Source: Streptomyces beijiangensis
GTDB taxonomy: Bacteria; Actinomycetota; Actinomycetes; Streptomycetales; Streptomycetaceae
Direction: 5' to 3'
Assembly: GCF_017315755.1 (NCBI RefSeq)
Contig: NZ_JAFLRJ010000179.1
Coordinates: forward strand, 1-53,697
DNA: 53,697 bases
Shown here: positions 7,067-16,016 of the stretch, one piece after another
Numbering within the stretch: the stretch's first letter is position 1
Layout: each line of letters starts with the position of its first letter
Made by a program: the position numbers and the translations under genes
Notes under the pieces: generated by a model
Seen by the model: the letters and a program-made list of their open reading frames with translations, nothing else
What the model was told of the DNA's origin: nothing
Databases searched by the model: none

Positions 7067-7714
7067 TCATGCGCGCAGATACGTCAGCACGGCCACCACG
7101 CGGCGGTGGTCGAGCAGATCCGCTGCCAGCCCCAGCTTGGTGAAGACGTTCCGTACATGCGTCTCGACCGTCTTGCCGCCGATGACCAGCTGCCGGGCGA
7201 TGGCCTCGTTGGACCGGCCCTCGGCCATCAGACCGAGCACTTCCCGCTCGCGCGCGGTGAGTTCGTCCAGCGGGCCCGCGGTGCGCGGTGTGTGCAGCAG
7301 CCTGTCGACCACCAGCGGGTCCACGACGGTCTCCCCCGCCGCGACCCTCTTCAGCGCCCCGGCCAGCTCGCCGATGTCGGCGACGCGCTCCTTGAGGAGA
7401 TAACCGAATCCGCGCGGGTTGTCGGCCAGCGCCCTTACCGTGCCCGTCGTCTCGATGTACTGCGACAGCAGCAGCACTCCCGTCCCTGGATACGCGGCAC
7501 GGACCTGTGCCGCGGCGACCAGGCCCTCGTCGGTGTGGGTCGGGGGCATCCTGATGTCCAGCAGCACGGCGTCGGGCCGGTGTTCGGCCACCAGACCGAG
7601 CAGCAGCGGGCCCGCCTCGCCGCACGCCGCGGGCACCTCGAACCCCTCGTCCACCAGGAGTCGTACGATGCCCTGCCGCAGCAGCACCGAGTCCTCGGCC
7701 ACGATCACCCGCAC
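7067..7714 (-). CDS. NarL/LuxR-family response regulator
   Basis: The 215-residue protein has a receiver domain (start MRVIVAEDSVLLRQG with acidic pocket ED, phosphoacceptor Asp in AVLLDIRMPP, Lys in YLLKERV). A C-terminal LuxR helix-turn-helix follows (LTAREREVLGLMAEGRSNEA then TVETHVRNVFTKLGL). The GTG start at 7714 lies within the last codons of the histidine kinase gene (10-nt overlap), so the pair is translationally coupled. It is the DNA-binding partner of that kinase; the target genes are not evident. Confidence 0.96.
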   Translation of the reverse strand: MRVIVAEDSVLLRQGIVRLLVDEGFEVPAACGEAGPLLLGLVAEHRPDAVLLDIRMPPTHTDEGLVAAAQVRAAYPGTGVLLLSQYIETTGTVRALADNPRGFGYLLKERVADIGELAGALKRVAAGETVVDPLVVDRLLHTPRTAGPLDELTAREREVLGLMAEGRSNEAIARQLVIGGKTVETHVRNVFTKLGLAADLLDHRRVVAVLTYLRA

Positions 7715-9513
7715 GGCAGCTCCGCTCTGATCCTGGTCCCGCCGCCTGCTGGAGAGTGCACGTGCAGCACGCCGTCGACGGCGGCGATACGGTCGGCGAG
7801 ACCGCGCAGGCCGCTGCCGCGCCCGCTGTCGGCGCCGCCTATGCCGTCATCGACCGTCTCGACGACCAAGGTGCCCTCGCTGTGACGCGCCGAGACGCTG
7901 ACAGCCCTGGCCCTGGCGTGCTTGGCCGCGTTCGCGAGCGCTTCGCAGACGGTGAAGTACGCGGTCGACTCGACGACCGGGTCGTAACGCCGGGGGTCCG
8001 CCGCCACGACGACCGGCAGCGCCGCCTGCTGGGCCAGCGCTGCGAGCGCGGGGCCGAGGCCCTCGCGGGTGAGGACGGCCGGGTGGATGCCGTGTGCGAT
8101 CCCCCGCAACTCCTCCAGGGCGAGCTTCAGGCTGCTCTCGACCTCGGCGACCGACCGGCGCAGCGACAGGTCCGGATGGCCGACGAGGCCTTGGTCGACG
8201 CGGCGCAGCGACATCAGCGCGAAGACCAGCCTGGCCTGCGCACCGTCGTGCAGGTCCCGCTCAAGGCGGCCGCGTTCGGCCTCGGCGGCCTGCACGATCC
8301 GGCTGGTGACCTCTTTGGCGCGGTTGCGCAGCCAGAGGTTCTCCAGCGCGAGCCGCAGGGCCGCCCCGACGGCCTGCAGGAGTTCCGGGTCCTCGGCGAG
8401 TACGGGGTCGTGGACCAGGAGGGCGAGGGGTGTGCCGCGCGAGGAGTCGACGCGCGTGGAGCCGGAGCCGGTCGCGCGTACGGGAAGGCTTTCAGCGTCG
8501 GCGTACCGGCCCTGCTCCTCCTGCCACAGACCGAGCCGGAGGCCGGGGTCCCCGAGCACCCGGGCCAGCGCCTCGCGCAGTCTGCCCGGGTCGGGGTCAG
8601 CGCCCACCTCGATGACCAGGCCGCCGACTTCGGCGCGCTGCAGCTGCATACGGAGGAGTCCGGCCAGGAAGGCAAGCGGCACCGCAGCCTGGGCGAGGTC
8701 GGAGAGGAGGAGGACGACGGACTCGGCGGGACCGCTCAGCGCGGGCAGCGCGTAGTGGATCAGGTCCCAGAGAAGGAAGGAGGTGGCGATCGCGACGGCG
8801 ATCCAGGCGGGCAGGAGTGCCCGGCGGCGTGCGACGGAGGCATGCCGCCAGCGGCGTACGATCGCCGCCAGCATCACGAGCGTGATCGCCCAGCCGATGG
8901 CACGGTAGCCGGCGTCCACGGCGTCGAAGAGATGCGCGGCGCCCGGCACCAGGAGCGGGTTGGGACCGCAGCCGTGGCAGGCCAGGTAGGTGGCGTCGGT
9001 GGAGATGCCGGGGTCGAAGGCCAGCGTGCGCAGCAGTCCGCCGACGGCGACGAGTCCGTACGAGAAGACGACCAGCCGCCTCGCGAACGCGGAGGCCACC
9101 CGCCCTTCGGGGAAGGCCAGCACCAGATGGACGAGGACCGCCATGTTGAGCGCCTCCCACCAGGCGCCGACGGCGAAGAGCGCGGGGACGGATGTGCCCT
9201 GGAGGTTGCCGAGGAACCAGGTGACGCCCTCGGCGACCATCAGCAGTCCGGTGCGGTTGCCGGGCCTGCGCCACCAGGCGACCAGTCCCGCCCCGGCGTA
9301 CGCCCAGCCCACCGCGAGGTCCCGCGCGATGTCCGCGCCGGACCCGCCCGCCTGTGCGTATGCCCAGCTGCCTGCCGCCCCCGAGGCGACCGCCGCCGCG
9401 GCGGCCGCGCCCCACCGGAGGCTCGGCGCCCGCTTTCCCTGCCTGTCCACGCGCCACACCGTAGGCCATGCCCGTGTACGGGCGTACGGGGCGAGCACGC
9501 CGGGCACGGACAT
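7705..9513 (-). CDS. membrane sensor histidine kinase (HisKA_3 type)
   Basis: This protein of about 602 residues has an N-terminal multi-span membrane region (roughly residues 30-300), a GAF-like stretch, and a dimerisation/phosphoacceptor motif ERDLHDGAQARLVFALMSLR near residue 425 with the phospho-His. A HATPase_c domain follows (ANAAKHARA N-box, VDDGIGGADSGRGSGLRGL G-boxes). This is the NarX/DesK-like class that pairs with LuxR-type regulators. The start is uncertain: ATG 9513 is used here, but a GTG near VWRVDRQGKR would drop about 20 residues. The signal sensed is unknown. Confidence 0.94.
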   Translation of the reverse strand: MSVPGVLAPYARTRAWPTVWRVDRQGKRAPSLRWGAAAAAAVASGAAGSWAYAQAGGSGADIARDLAVGWAYAGAGLVAWWRRPGNRTGLLMVAEGVTWFLGNLQGTSVPALFAVGAWWEALNMAVLVHLVLAFPEGRVASAFARRLVVFSYGLVAVGGLLRTLAFDPGISTDATYLACHGCGPNPLLVPGAAHLFDAVDAGYRAIGWAITLVMLAAIVRRWRHASVARRRALLPAWIAVAIATSFLLWDLIHYALPALSGPAESVVLLLSDLAQAAVPLAFLAGLLRMQLQRAEVGGLVIEVGADPDPGRLREALARVLGDPGLRLGLWQEEQGRYADAESLPVRATGSGSTRVDSSRGTPLALLVHDPVLAEDPELLQAVGAALRLALENLWLRNRAKEVTSRIVQAAEAERGRLERDLHDGAQARLVFALMSLRRVDQGLVGHPDLSLRRSVAEVESSLKLALEELRGIAHGIHPAVLTREGLGPALAALAQQAALPVVVAADPRRYDPVVESTAYFTVCEALANAAKHARARAVSVSARHSEGTLVVETVDDGIGGADSGRGSGLRGLADRIAAVDGVLHVHSPAGGGTRIRAELPCG

Positions 9514-9595
9514 TCAGCAACGCGGCGCGCGACCGTACCCACGAATTCTCAGAACGGGTGGCCGATCAACGCCACGCTGGGCATGCTCGTCACTC

Positions 9596-10558
9596 ATGGA
9601 CGCCGAACCCGCTCGCGAGCCCTCTCCCCCTGCGGGCCCCGACAGCCCGCAGGATCCCGGTCCCTCGAACTGGTTCCGTCGGATTCCGATTTCGGCAGGT
9701 GCGCGAGGCGGCCTCGTGGGCGGCCTCGTGGGCGCCGGCTCAGCGGCCGTCACGGGTGCCTCCGTCATGCCCGGCATGACGCCCGCAACCGCTGGGGCCG
9801 TACTTGCGGGCGTGACGGCGGTTTCTGTACCCGCCATATTTTTCGCTCTCTGGCGGAGAAATGCCAGGCAGGCTCAGAGAGTGTCAGCTGGGCGGGAACG
9901 GTTGCGTGCCGCGGAAGACGGCTTCGAACAGGCGCTCAGGCCCCCGGCACTGCTTGAGGGCGCCAACCTCGTAGTGCACGGCAACGTCGTGTTTCCGCAA
10001 CCAGGCGCGGACTCCCCGAGAGATGAGGACGAGCAGGAAGAACCCAGTTCACAGAACGGCCGGCGCGTGATCACCGATGCCTCCGCCCCCAGAGACACAC
10101 GGCTCACACTGTCCCACCTGTGGGCCGTCAACCACGGACGCCTCGACCTCTACCACGAAATCGCGCTGGGCCAGGCGTCTCGTTCCTTTCGCAACGCCCA
10201 GGCCGCCATGGTGCTCGGCTTCGTTCTCCTCGTCGCGTTCGTGATAGTCGCCCTGCGTGCCGACACCACCGCCGGGAGCGTCGTCGCGGGCGGCCTGGGT
10301 GCGGTCGCAGCCGGATTGGCCGCCTACGTGAGCCGTACGTTCATTCGCTCCCAGGAGACCGCCGCCGGCCACTTGCGCGCGTACTTCGACCAACCGCTGG
10401 AATTCTCCCGGTACCTCGCCGCGGAACGCCTCATCGCCGACTCAGGATTGAGCGAGGAGCAACGCGCCACCGCGTTGACCGTGTTGGTCGAGGTCATGGT
10501 CGGGCGGGGCGAGCAAGGTCGGCCCGGCGGAAACGGGAACGCTGACCCGGCCGAATAG
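9596..10558 (+). CDS. membrane protein with TRADD-N-associated-type two-helix domain
   Basis: The 320-residue protein has a Pro-rich N-tail, a first hydrophobic pair (about residues 38-85) and a basic/amphipathic linker with an acidic, Ser-rich stretch. The C-terminal module runs HLWAVNHGRLDLYHEIALGQ, SFRNAQAAMVLGFVLLVAFV, then a second helix and a QETAAGHLRAYFDQPLE tail. That order (helix, two membrane spans, helical tail) matches the TRADD-N-associated membrane domain described from bacterial conflict and signalling proteins. The assignment is from memory of the pattern. The ATG at 9596 precedes the charged start MDAEPAREPSPPAGP. No adjacent nuclease, NTPase or death-fold partner is visible. 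Confidence 0.72.
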   Translation: MDAEPAREPSPPAGPDSPQDPGPSNWFRRIPISAGARGGLVGGLVGAGSAAVTGASVMPGMTPATAGAVLAGVTAVSVPAIFFALWRRNARQAQRVSAGRERLRAAEDGFEQALRPPALLEGANLVVHGNVVFPQPGADSPRDEDEQEEPSSQNGRRVITDASAPRDTRLTLSHLWAVNHGRLDLYHEIALGQASRSFRNAQAAMVLGFVLLVAFVIVALRADTTAGSVVAGGLGAVAAGLAAYVSRTFIRSQETAAGHLRAYFDQPLEFSRYLAAERLIADSGLSEEQRATALTVLVEVMVGRGEQGRPGGNGNADPAE

Positions 10559-10659
10559 ATTGCCCAGTGCCAAGACCCGCAAGATCGTTGGTCTTCACAC
10601 GCCGGCGATCAGCGGTGGCCGCAGCCTTCCCGCAGCCGAACCATGAGCAAGATCAAGGG

Positions 10660-11154
10660 CTATGGCCGGAGGTCACGCTGGTACCAAGTGCCTGCCTTGC
10701 CGCCGAGATCGGCCGGGGTGGCAGGGCCATCCGGGACGAACCCGGCCTTGGCCAAGACCTTCTGGGACGCGGCGTTGTCGTGGGAGGTGGCCGCCCGCAG
10801 TGTGCGCAGGCCGTGCATCTCCGTCGCCATCCGGCACAGCTCCCGGACGGTCGCGGTCGCCACGCCACGGCCGGCGACCCGCTCAGCGACCCGGTAGCCG
10901 AGTCTGGCAGTGCCGTCTTCCACGTCGTACAGGTTGAACCTGCCGAGTACCGAGCCGTCCTCGGCGACGAGCACGTAGAAGGCGCAGATGCCGGCCTCCT
11001 GCTCGGCCAGTGAGGCGTTGTACCGGTCGGTGAAGTGGTCGAAGAATTCGTCGCCGCGGTCGGAGATCGACGCGGCGAAGTAGGCGCGGTTCGCCAACTC
11101 GAAGGCCAGGACCGCCGAGGCCTGGCCGGCACGCAACTGCTTCAGCTCGGGCAT
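10660..11154 (-). CDS. GNAT acetyltransferase, RimJ/RimL type
   Basis: This 164-residue protein has the RimJ/L layout: the strand YVLVAEDGSVLGRFNLYDV, motif A RVAGRGVATATVRELC and the C-terminal ATSHDNAASQKVLAKAGFV segment. Family members acetylate N-termini of ribosomal proteins or small amines and antibiotics. It appears monocistronic, downstream of the LysR gene on the same strand by 21 bp. The acceptor is unknown. Confidence 0.9.
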   Translation of the reverse strand: MPELKQLRAGQASAVLAFELANRAYFAASISDRGDEFFDHFTDRYNASLAEQEAGICAFYVLVAEDGSVLGRFNLYDVEDGTARLGYRVAERVAGRGVATATVRELCRMATEMHGLRTLRAATSHDNAASQKVLAKAGFVPDGPATPADLGGKAGTWYQRDLRP

Positions 11155-11175
11155 TGCCCGACCCTACCCAGATCG

Positions 11176-12123
11176 TCAGCTGGAACCATAGGAGCTCACG
11201 GGGGCGGACAGTTCAGGCTCCGGCGCGGGGTGAGAGAGGGGCCGGGAGGCGGCGAACGAACGACGGCAGTGGCCGATGAGGTGCTGCGTGGCAGGATTCG
11301 TCACGGAAGTCCAGACCAAGGAGAGGACGGTCTCCGCCTCGACGCCCTCGATGGGGAGGGCTGTCAGCCAGGGCGCCTGCTGGGCGGCCATGGATGCGGA
11401 GATGATGGCGACTCCGAGACCGCGGATCGCCAAGTCGGCGACCGCGGCGGGCGCTCCCGCCTGGAGGGTGATCCTCATACGGACGCCCATCGCCGTGCAG
11501 GCGTCGTCGAAAGCGGTGCGTACTCCGGTACCGCTCGGCAGGCTGATGAGTGAGTAACGTCCCAGGTCGGCCAGGGTCGTTCGGCCCTGTGAACTGAGCG
11601 GGTGACCGACCGGCACGGCGGCGACGAGGGGCTCACGGGCGATCTCGTACGCTTCCAGGCCTGCCGGATTCGTTACGGAGGTGCCTACCAGGGCCAAGTC
11701 GATCATGTTGGCGCGCAGCCGTTCCACCAGGCGTTCGGAGGTGTCCTCCAGCAGGGTGATCTCCACGCCGGGGTGGCTGCGGTGGAAGGTGGAAAGGGCG
11801 TCGAAGAGTGTGGTGACTGTGCAGGCGGTCACCATGCCGACCACAAGCTTGCCCCGCACGAGGCCGTTCACGTCGTCCACCGCTTGGCGAGCCGCCTCGA
11901 CAGAGGCGAGTGCGGCCCGGGCATGCTCAAGTGCGGCGATCCCGGCCGGTGTGAGCCGAGCCGTCCGGCCCGAGCGGTCGAAGAGCTGCGCCCCGAGCTC
12001 GTTCTCCAATTGCCTGACCTGCGAGCTCACCCCGGACTGGCTGATGTGCACCCGCTCGGCCGCGCGCGTGAAGTTCGCTTCCTCGGCCACAGCGATAAAA
12101 TACTCTAATTGCCTCAGCTCCAT
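11176..12123 (-). CDS. LysR-family transcriptional regulator with a TTA codon
   Basis: The 315-residue protein has the classic N-terminal winged HTH (MELRQLEYFIAVAEEANFTR, then HISQSGVSSQVRQLENELGA) and a LysR substrate-binding domain from about residue 90. Codon 6 is TTA (12106-12108) inside an A/T-rich start region, so translation is expected to need the bldA tRNA. ATG 12123 is chosen because it is the exact family start. It is divergent from the SnoaL-like gene at 12396, its likely target; the 272-bp gap between them would hold the T-N11-A boxes. The inducer is unknown. Confidence 0.93.
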   Translation of the reverse strand: MELRQLEYFIAVAEEANFTRAAERVHISQSGVSSQVRQLENELGAQLFDRSGRTARLTPAGIAALEHARAALASVEAARQAVDDVNGLVRGKLVVGMVTACTVTTLFDALSTFHRSHPGVEITLLEDTSERLVERLRANMIDLALVGTSVTNPAGLEAYEIAREPLVAAVPVGHPLSSQGRTTLADLGRYSLISLPSGTGVRTAFDDACTAMGVRMRITLQAGAPAAVADLAIRGLGVAIISASMAAQQAPWLTALPIEGVEAETVLSLVWTSVTNPATQHLIGHCRRSFAASRPLSHPAPEPELSAPVSSYGSS

Positions 12124-12395
12124 GTCCGCTGATTCTAGCGACCGCCAATTCCATCCGTCCCGCTTGTCGTCCGGCGGTACTCGCACCGTCCGCGGCCAGG
12201 CGGCGGACGCGGGAGTCCTGCGGGTGCCAGAGAGACGGCCTCTGCCCGCGCGGCCCGGTTCAGTTCCTCCGTGGCGCGGCCGCGGCTTTCCATAGCCGCA
12301 GGTTCTGGCCGCCAGAACCAACAGGTGTTGGACCTGCGTGCTTTATGAGGCCAACCTTGACGGTACTGAGTTCGGTGCTCAACGAGAGGGATCAC

Positions 12396-12761
12396 ATGTC
12401 TGTCGAAGAGAAGGCGTACAAGCCGGAAGACCTGACGCGCCTGTTTGTCGAGCGCGCCAATAAGGGCGACGCGGCAGGGGTCGCGGAACTCTATGAGGAG
12501 GAGGCGGTCATCGCCTTTCCGCCGGGGCAGCTGACGGTGGGACGCGATGCCATCCGGACGCTGTGGGAGAGGGCTCTGGCGAGCGGACCCCACTTTGAAC
12601 CGGAGCCGCCCCTGCCGACCTTGATCAGCGGGGACATCGCGCTCACGTCCACCCCGCCGAAGGACGGCGCCGGTGCCCGCGCCCAGGTGGTACGCCGTCA
12701 ACCCGATGGCACGTGGCTGCGCGTTCTCGACCAGCCCGAGTTCGTCTCGCCCAGTAACTGA
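12396..12761 (+). CDS. SnoaL-like/NTF2-fold (DUF4440-type) protein
   Basis: The 121-residue protein begins MSVEEKAYKPEDLTRLFVER and continues KGDAAGVAELYEEEAVIAFP, the helix-strand opening of NTF2-like cone folds. GAGAGGG (12384-12390) is the ribosome binding site. Fold members include polyketide cyclases, ketosteroid isomerase and ligand-binding proteins of unknown role. It is divergent from the LysR gene, which probably controls it. The precise activity is not predictable; no catalytic Asp/His set is obvious. Confidence 0.85.
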   Translation: MSVEEKAYKPEDLTRLFVERANKGDAAGVAELYEEEAVIAFPPGQLTVGRDAIRTLWERALASGPHFEPEPPLPTLISGDIALTSTPPKDGAGARAQVVRRQPDGTWLRVLDQPEFVSPSN

Positions 12762-13096
12762 CCGGCGACACCGCCGCGGCGCATCTGGGCTCGTTCCATT
12801 GGGACGTTGGTGGATGTTGGTGGTCGTCTCTGCCGCGACCCGGCGTCGTGGCCCTGAACGCAGGCGCCTGCTCCTTCGCCCTGATCCGCGGAAAGGATTT
12901 CCTGGCCGCCCGGACACGTCAGACCGGCGCCGAGACAGGCGAACGGCTGAGCGTCATCTGATCCCGCATCGTCCTGAAGGTCGTCGCGGTGCCGGATCAG
13001 ATCCGGTCGAGTGCGTAGCGGATGACCGCCTGGGCAGGATGGCGACTGCCTCAACCTGCGCGTGAACAGGGGTGTTCCTGGGAACGGGACAGGATC
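12762..13096. other. 335-bp stretch without a convincing gene
   Basis: No complete gene is supported here. A 67-codon open frame on the plus strand (12758-12961) has coding-like third-position G/C and contains VVALNAGACSFALIRGKDFL but has no start codon with a ribosome binding site. On the minus strand a short open frame ends in QAVIRYALDRI (about 13000-13045), which also looks coding-like. Both may be remnants of decayed genes. The MFS promoter should lie in the last 100 bp; no clear -35/-10 pair stands out. Confidence 0.35.
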
Positions 13097-14380
13097 ATGA
13101 CAGAGATCACCAAGACTGCCACCCGCCCTGTCCACCCACTCCGCCAGCTCATAGCCGCCTCCATCGGCAATGCCGTCGAGTGGTACGACTGGTATGCGTA
13201 CACCTTCCTGGCCACGTACATCGCCGGGGAGGTCTTCCCCAAGGAGTCCGGGAACTCCCTGGTCCCGCTGCTGTCCACCTTCGCCGTCTTCGCCGTCGGC
13301 TTCTTCATGCGGCCCGTCGGCGGGCTGCTGATGGGTGCGGTCGCGGACCGGCGCGGTCGCAGGGCCGCCCTGACCGTGACCATTCTGCTGATGGGCGGCA
13401 GCAGCCTGCTGGTGGGGCTCACGCCCACGTACGACGCGGTCGGCGTGCTCGCCCCGGTGTTCCTGGTGGTCGCCAGGCTGCTCCAAGGGCTGTCCGTCGG
13501 GGGCGAGTTCGCCGCGTCGACCACCTTCCTCGTCGAATCGGCGGGACCGGGACGGCGCGGGCTCTTCTCCAGCTTCCAGTACGTCTCCACCACGGCGGGC
13601 CAGCTCGTCGCCTCCGGTGTCGCCACCCTCCTCGTCGACACCCTCAACGAAGGGCAGATGGACGGCTGGGGCTGGCGCGTCCCGTTCTTCGCGGGCGCGG
13701 CGCTGAGCCTGGTCGGCTTCTGGATCCGGCGCGGTGCGCAGGAGACGCACCAGGAGGTACAGGAAGACGCGGCGCGCCCCGGGCTCTTCGACGCCCTGCG
13801 CCACCATCCGCGGCAGTCGCTGCTGATCTGCGGGATCACCGCGGGCGGCACCCTCGCGTACTACACCTGGACGTCCTATCTGCCGACGTACGCCGAACTG
13901 AACGCGGGGATCTCGAAGTCCGACGCCCTGCTCGCCTCCACGCTCTCACTGGCCTTCTTCGGGCTGCTGCAGCCGGTCGGCGGTCTGCTCTCGGACCGCT
14001 TCGGCCGCCGCCCGTTGCTGCTCTTCTTCGGTGTCGGATTCGCCCTGTTCTGTGTGCCGTTGCTGCGCTCCCTGAACGGCTCCTTCATCTCGCTGCTGAT
14101 GGTCCAGTGCGCGGGGATGGTACTGCTCACCGGGTTCACCTCGATCTCGGCCGCGGTCAACGCCGAGATCTTTCCCGCGCGGGTGAGGGCGGCCGGCATC
14201 GGCTTCCCTTACTCGCTGACCGTCGCGCTCTTCGGCGGGACCGCGCCGTACGTCGGCACGCTCTTCAAGGAGATAGGGCACCCCGGACTCTTCCCCTGGT
14301 ACGTGGCCGCGCTCTGCGTGGTGTCGTCCGTGGTGTACCTGCGGCTGCCGGAGAGCGCTCACAAGGAACTGGCGCGCTGA
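13097..14380 (+). CDS. MFS transporter, metabolite:H+ symporter (MHS) family
   Basis: The 427-residue protein has 12 predicted spans and the MHS hallmarks: NAVEWYDWYAYTF in helix 1, the loop 2-3 motif GAVADRRGRRAAL, GLSVGGEFAASTTFLVESA in helix 4 and the second-half repeat GGLLSDRFGRRPLL. Relatives (KgtP, ShiA, ProP-like) import dicarboxylates, shikimate, proline/betaine or aromatic acids with protons. The start MTEITKTATRPVHPLRQ is supported by AGGA a few bases upstream. It stands alone, so the substrate cannot be inferred. Confidence 0.95.
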   Translation: MTEITKTATRPVHPLRQLIAASIGNAVEWYDWYAYTFLATYIAGEVFPKESGNSLVPLLSTFAVFAVGFFMRPVGGLLMGAVADRRGRRAALTVTILLMGGSSLLVGLTPTYDAVGVLAPVFLVVARLLQGLSVGGEFAASTTFLVESAGPGRRGLFSSFQYVSTTAGQLVASGVATLLVDTLNEGQMDGWGWRVPFFAGAALSLVGFWIRRGAQETHQEVQEDAARPGLFDALRHHPRQSLLICGITAGGTLAYYTWTSYLPTYAELNAGISKSDALLASTLSLAFFGLLQPVGGLLSDRFGRRPLLLFFGVGFALFCVPLLRSLNGSFISLLMVQCAGMVLLTGFTSISAAVNAEIFPARVRAAGIGFPYSLTVALFGGTAPYVGTLFKEIGHPGLFPWYVAALCVVSSVVYLRLPESAHKELAR

Positions 14381-14408
14381 ACCGCTCCCGGGAGCCGGCC
14401 CGCCTCGA

Positions 14409-15260
14409 CTATTGGCAGGCGATCGTCCCGGTCGTGCCCGGCCAGCGCTCGATCCCGTCGGCCGTACGGACATAGGCGCTCGAGCCGTCGGCGGCGAGCC
14501 ACAGCGCGCGGCCCTCGCGACGGTATCCGGTGTCGGTGGCGCCGTCGGGCATCGGGACGTCTCCCCCGTAGGCGGAGCGAAGGAGCTCGCGCGAGAGCGC
14601 GTGCCCGGGGTCCCGTACGTAACTGCGCGTGCCGAGCGACAGGAACTCGACGCCCTGCCAGTCGCAGTGCTCGGCGCCGGCACGGCTCTGCACGACTGTG
14701 ACCGGCACGGGGCTGCCCGTGCGGTCCTCCCAGACCCGGAGGGGCAGTTCATCCCGTACGGACTTCGGGAATTCGGAGGGATCGCACTGCGCGAACGTCT
14801 CCCAACCCCATCCGGGCTGGTGCGGGCGGTCCTTGGCGACGATCACCGCGACGCGTGTACGGCCGCCGGCGTCGAAGGAGTACAGCACCTGGTCCGCGTC
14901 CTGGTGTTCGACGCGGTAGCCGGTCCCCGGCACCGTGTCCTCGTAGCCGTCCCGCAGGAACAACTGCAGTGCCTGGGCTGCGGTTCCGCCTCCGTCACCG
15001 TCTCCCCATTCGCCCTCGCCGGGACCTCCCAGGTACGGCTTGCCCGTGCACTCCAGCGCCCTCAGGGCGGCGCCCGCTCCCGCGAGCGGATCGTCGTCAC
15101 GTGACGCGGCGGCCTTCACGCGGAGCGGGCCCGCGTACGGGGAAGGGGGCGCGCTGCCCTTCACCACCAGTCCGTCGGTCACGGAGACGGAGCCCCCGCC
15201 ACCGCACCCCGCGGTGGCGGCAACTCCCGCCACCAGAACTCCCCACGTCCATCTCCGCAC
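14409..15260 (-). CDS. putative lipoprotein
   Basis: The 283-residue protein starts MRRWTWGVLVAGVAATAGCG (GTG start, GGTGGGGA upstream). It has a lipobox-like AATAGC, so Cys19 is the likely lipidated residue. The mature part is soluble, Gly/Asp-rich at first, with several cysteines (ECTGKP, AQCDPSE, EHCDWQG) that may form disulfides. It resembles other Streptomyces lipoproteins of unknown function. It is convergent with the MFS gene. Confidence 0.82.
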   Translation of the reverse strand: MRRWTWGVLVAGVAATAGCGGGGSVSVTDGLVVKGSAPPSPYAGPLRVKAAASRDDDPLAGAGAALRALECTGKPYLGGPGEGEWGDGDGGGTAAQALQLFLRDGYEDTVPGTGYRVEHQDADQVLYSFDAGGRTRVAVIVAKDRPHQPGWGWETFAQCDPSEFPKSVRDELPLRVWEDRTGSPVPVTVVQSRAGAEHCDWQGVEFLSLGTRSYVRDPGHALSRELLRSAYGGDVPMPDGATDTGYRREGRALWLAADGSSAYVRTADGIERWPGTTGTIACQ

Positions 15261-15331
15261 GTCCCCACCCCTGTCACTCGCGCGTCATCAGTGCTCCGAC
15301 GTACGCTGACCGGGCGCGGTTCCATCGCAGA

Positions 15332-15925
15332 TCAGGCGGTCCAGTCGGGGCGGCGGCCGACATAGCGCAGCAGCTCGGCCGCCGCGTCGTCGCCCTCCTG
15401 CGGTCCGATGGCCGGCGCGAAGGCGAACGCCCGCAGGGGCTCGACGAGTTGGCGGGCCGCGCCGAGGAGTTCGGCGGCGAGCGCCGGGGTCAGCGGCGAC
15501 GGGCCTCCGGTGGCGCGGGCGATGTCCCAGGCGTGCACCGCGGCATCGAGGGCGCAGGCGCGCACCCCCAGGGCAGCAGTCAGCCTGCCGGGCGGGATCG
15601 GCACCGCCACCTCGCCCGTGTCAGGGGCGACCGCCGCCCACGCGTCGGCTGTGGTCTTCAGCGCCGCCTCGGCGAACTCCACCGGGTCCTCGCTCAGCTT
15701 CCCCGACGGCTCGAACGGATTCTCCGAAGGGCCGGGGCCTCCCGTGAGGGCCGCCGCATAGGCGATCTGGTCGCCCGCGGCGTGCTGGAGCACCTGGGTG
15801 ACGTTCCACTCCGCGCACGGAGTCGGCCCGCTCCAGCCATTGGCCGGCACACCCCGGACCGCGGTACGCAGCGCCTCGTGCGCCTCGGCCAGGACGGCCC
15901 ATTCTGTTGCACCCGTGCCGGTCAT
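15332..15925 (-). CDS. TIGR03086-type DinB-like/maleylpyruvate isomerase N-terminal family protein
   Basis: The 197-residue protein shows GWSGPTPCAEWNVTQVLQHA near residues 29-48, the start of the metal-binding DinB-like four-helix fold, and AVHAWDIARATG near residue 130, which supplies the second His. This is the layout of TIGR03086 / mycothiol-dependent maleylpyruvate isomerase-like proteins. The ATG at 15925 has GGCGGGGA 5 nt upstream. Possible roles are mycothiol-dependent transfer or detoxification; none is shown here. Confidence 0.85.
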   Translation of the reverse strand: MTGTGATEWAVLAEAHEALRTAVRGVPANGWSGPTPCAEWNVTQVLQHAAGDQIAYAAALTGGPGPSENPFEPSGKLSEDPVEFAEAALKTTADAWAAVAPDTGEVAVPIPPGRLTAALGVRACALDAAVHAWDIARATGGPSPLTPALAAELLGAARQLVEPLRAFAFAPAIGPQEGDDAAAELLRYVGRRPDWTA

Positions 15926-16016
15926 CTGTTCCCCGCCTCTGGTCAACTCGTGCTGTTTTCCGGTCGCTTGGCCAGATCCTAAGCACGGTCGTCGCTCACG
16001 CGGGGCGATACGGGAT

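Noticed and set aside
7756..9957. A 733-codon plus-strand frame opposite the histidine kinase
   Set aside because: The histidine kinase motifs on the minus strand are complete, and this frame runs through its promoter into the next gene.
10561..10640. A coding-like stretch (TRKIVGLHTPAISGG) after the membrane protein gene
   Set aside because: It is only about 26 codons with no start site, and it cannot be assigned to a gene.
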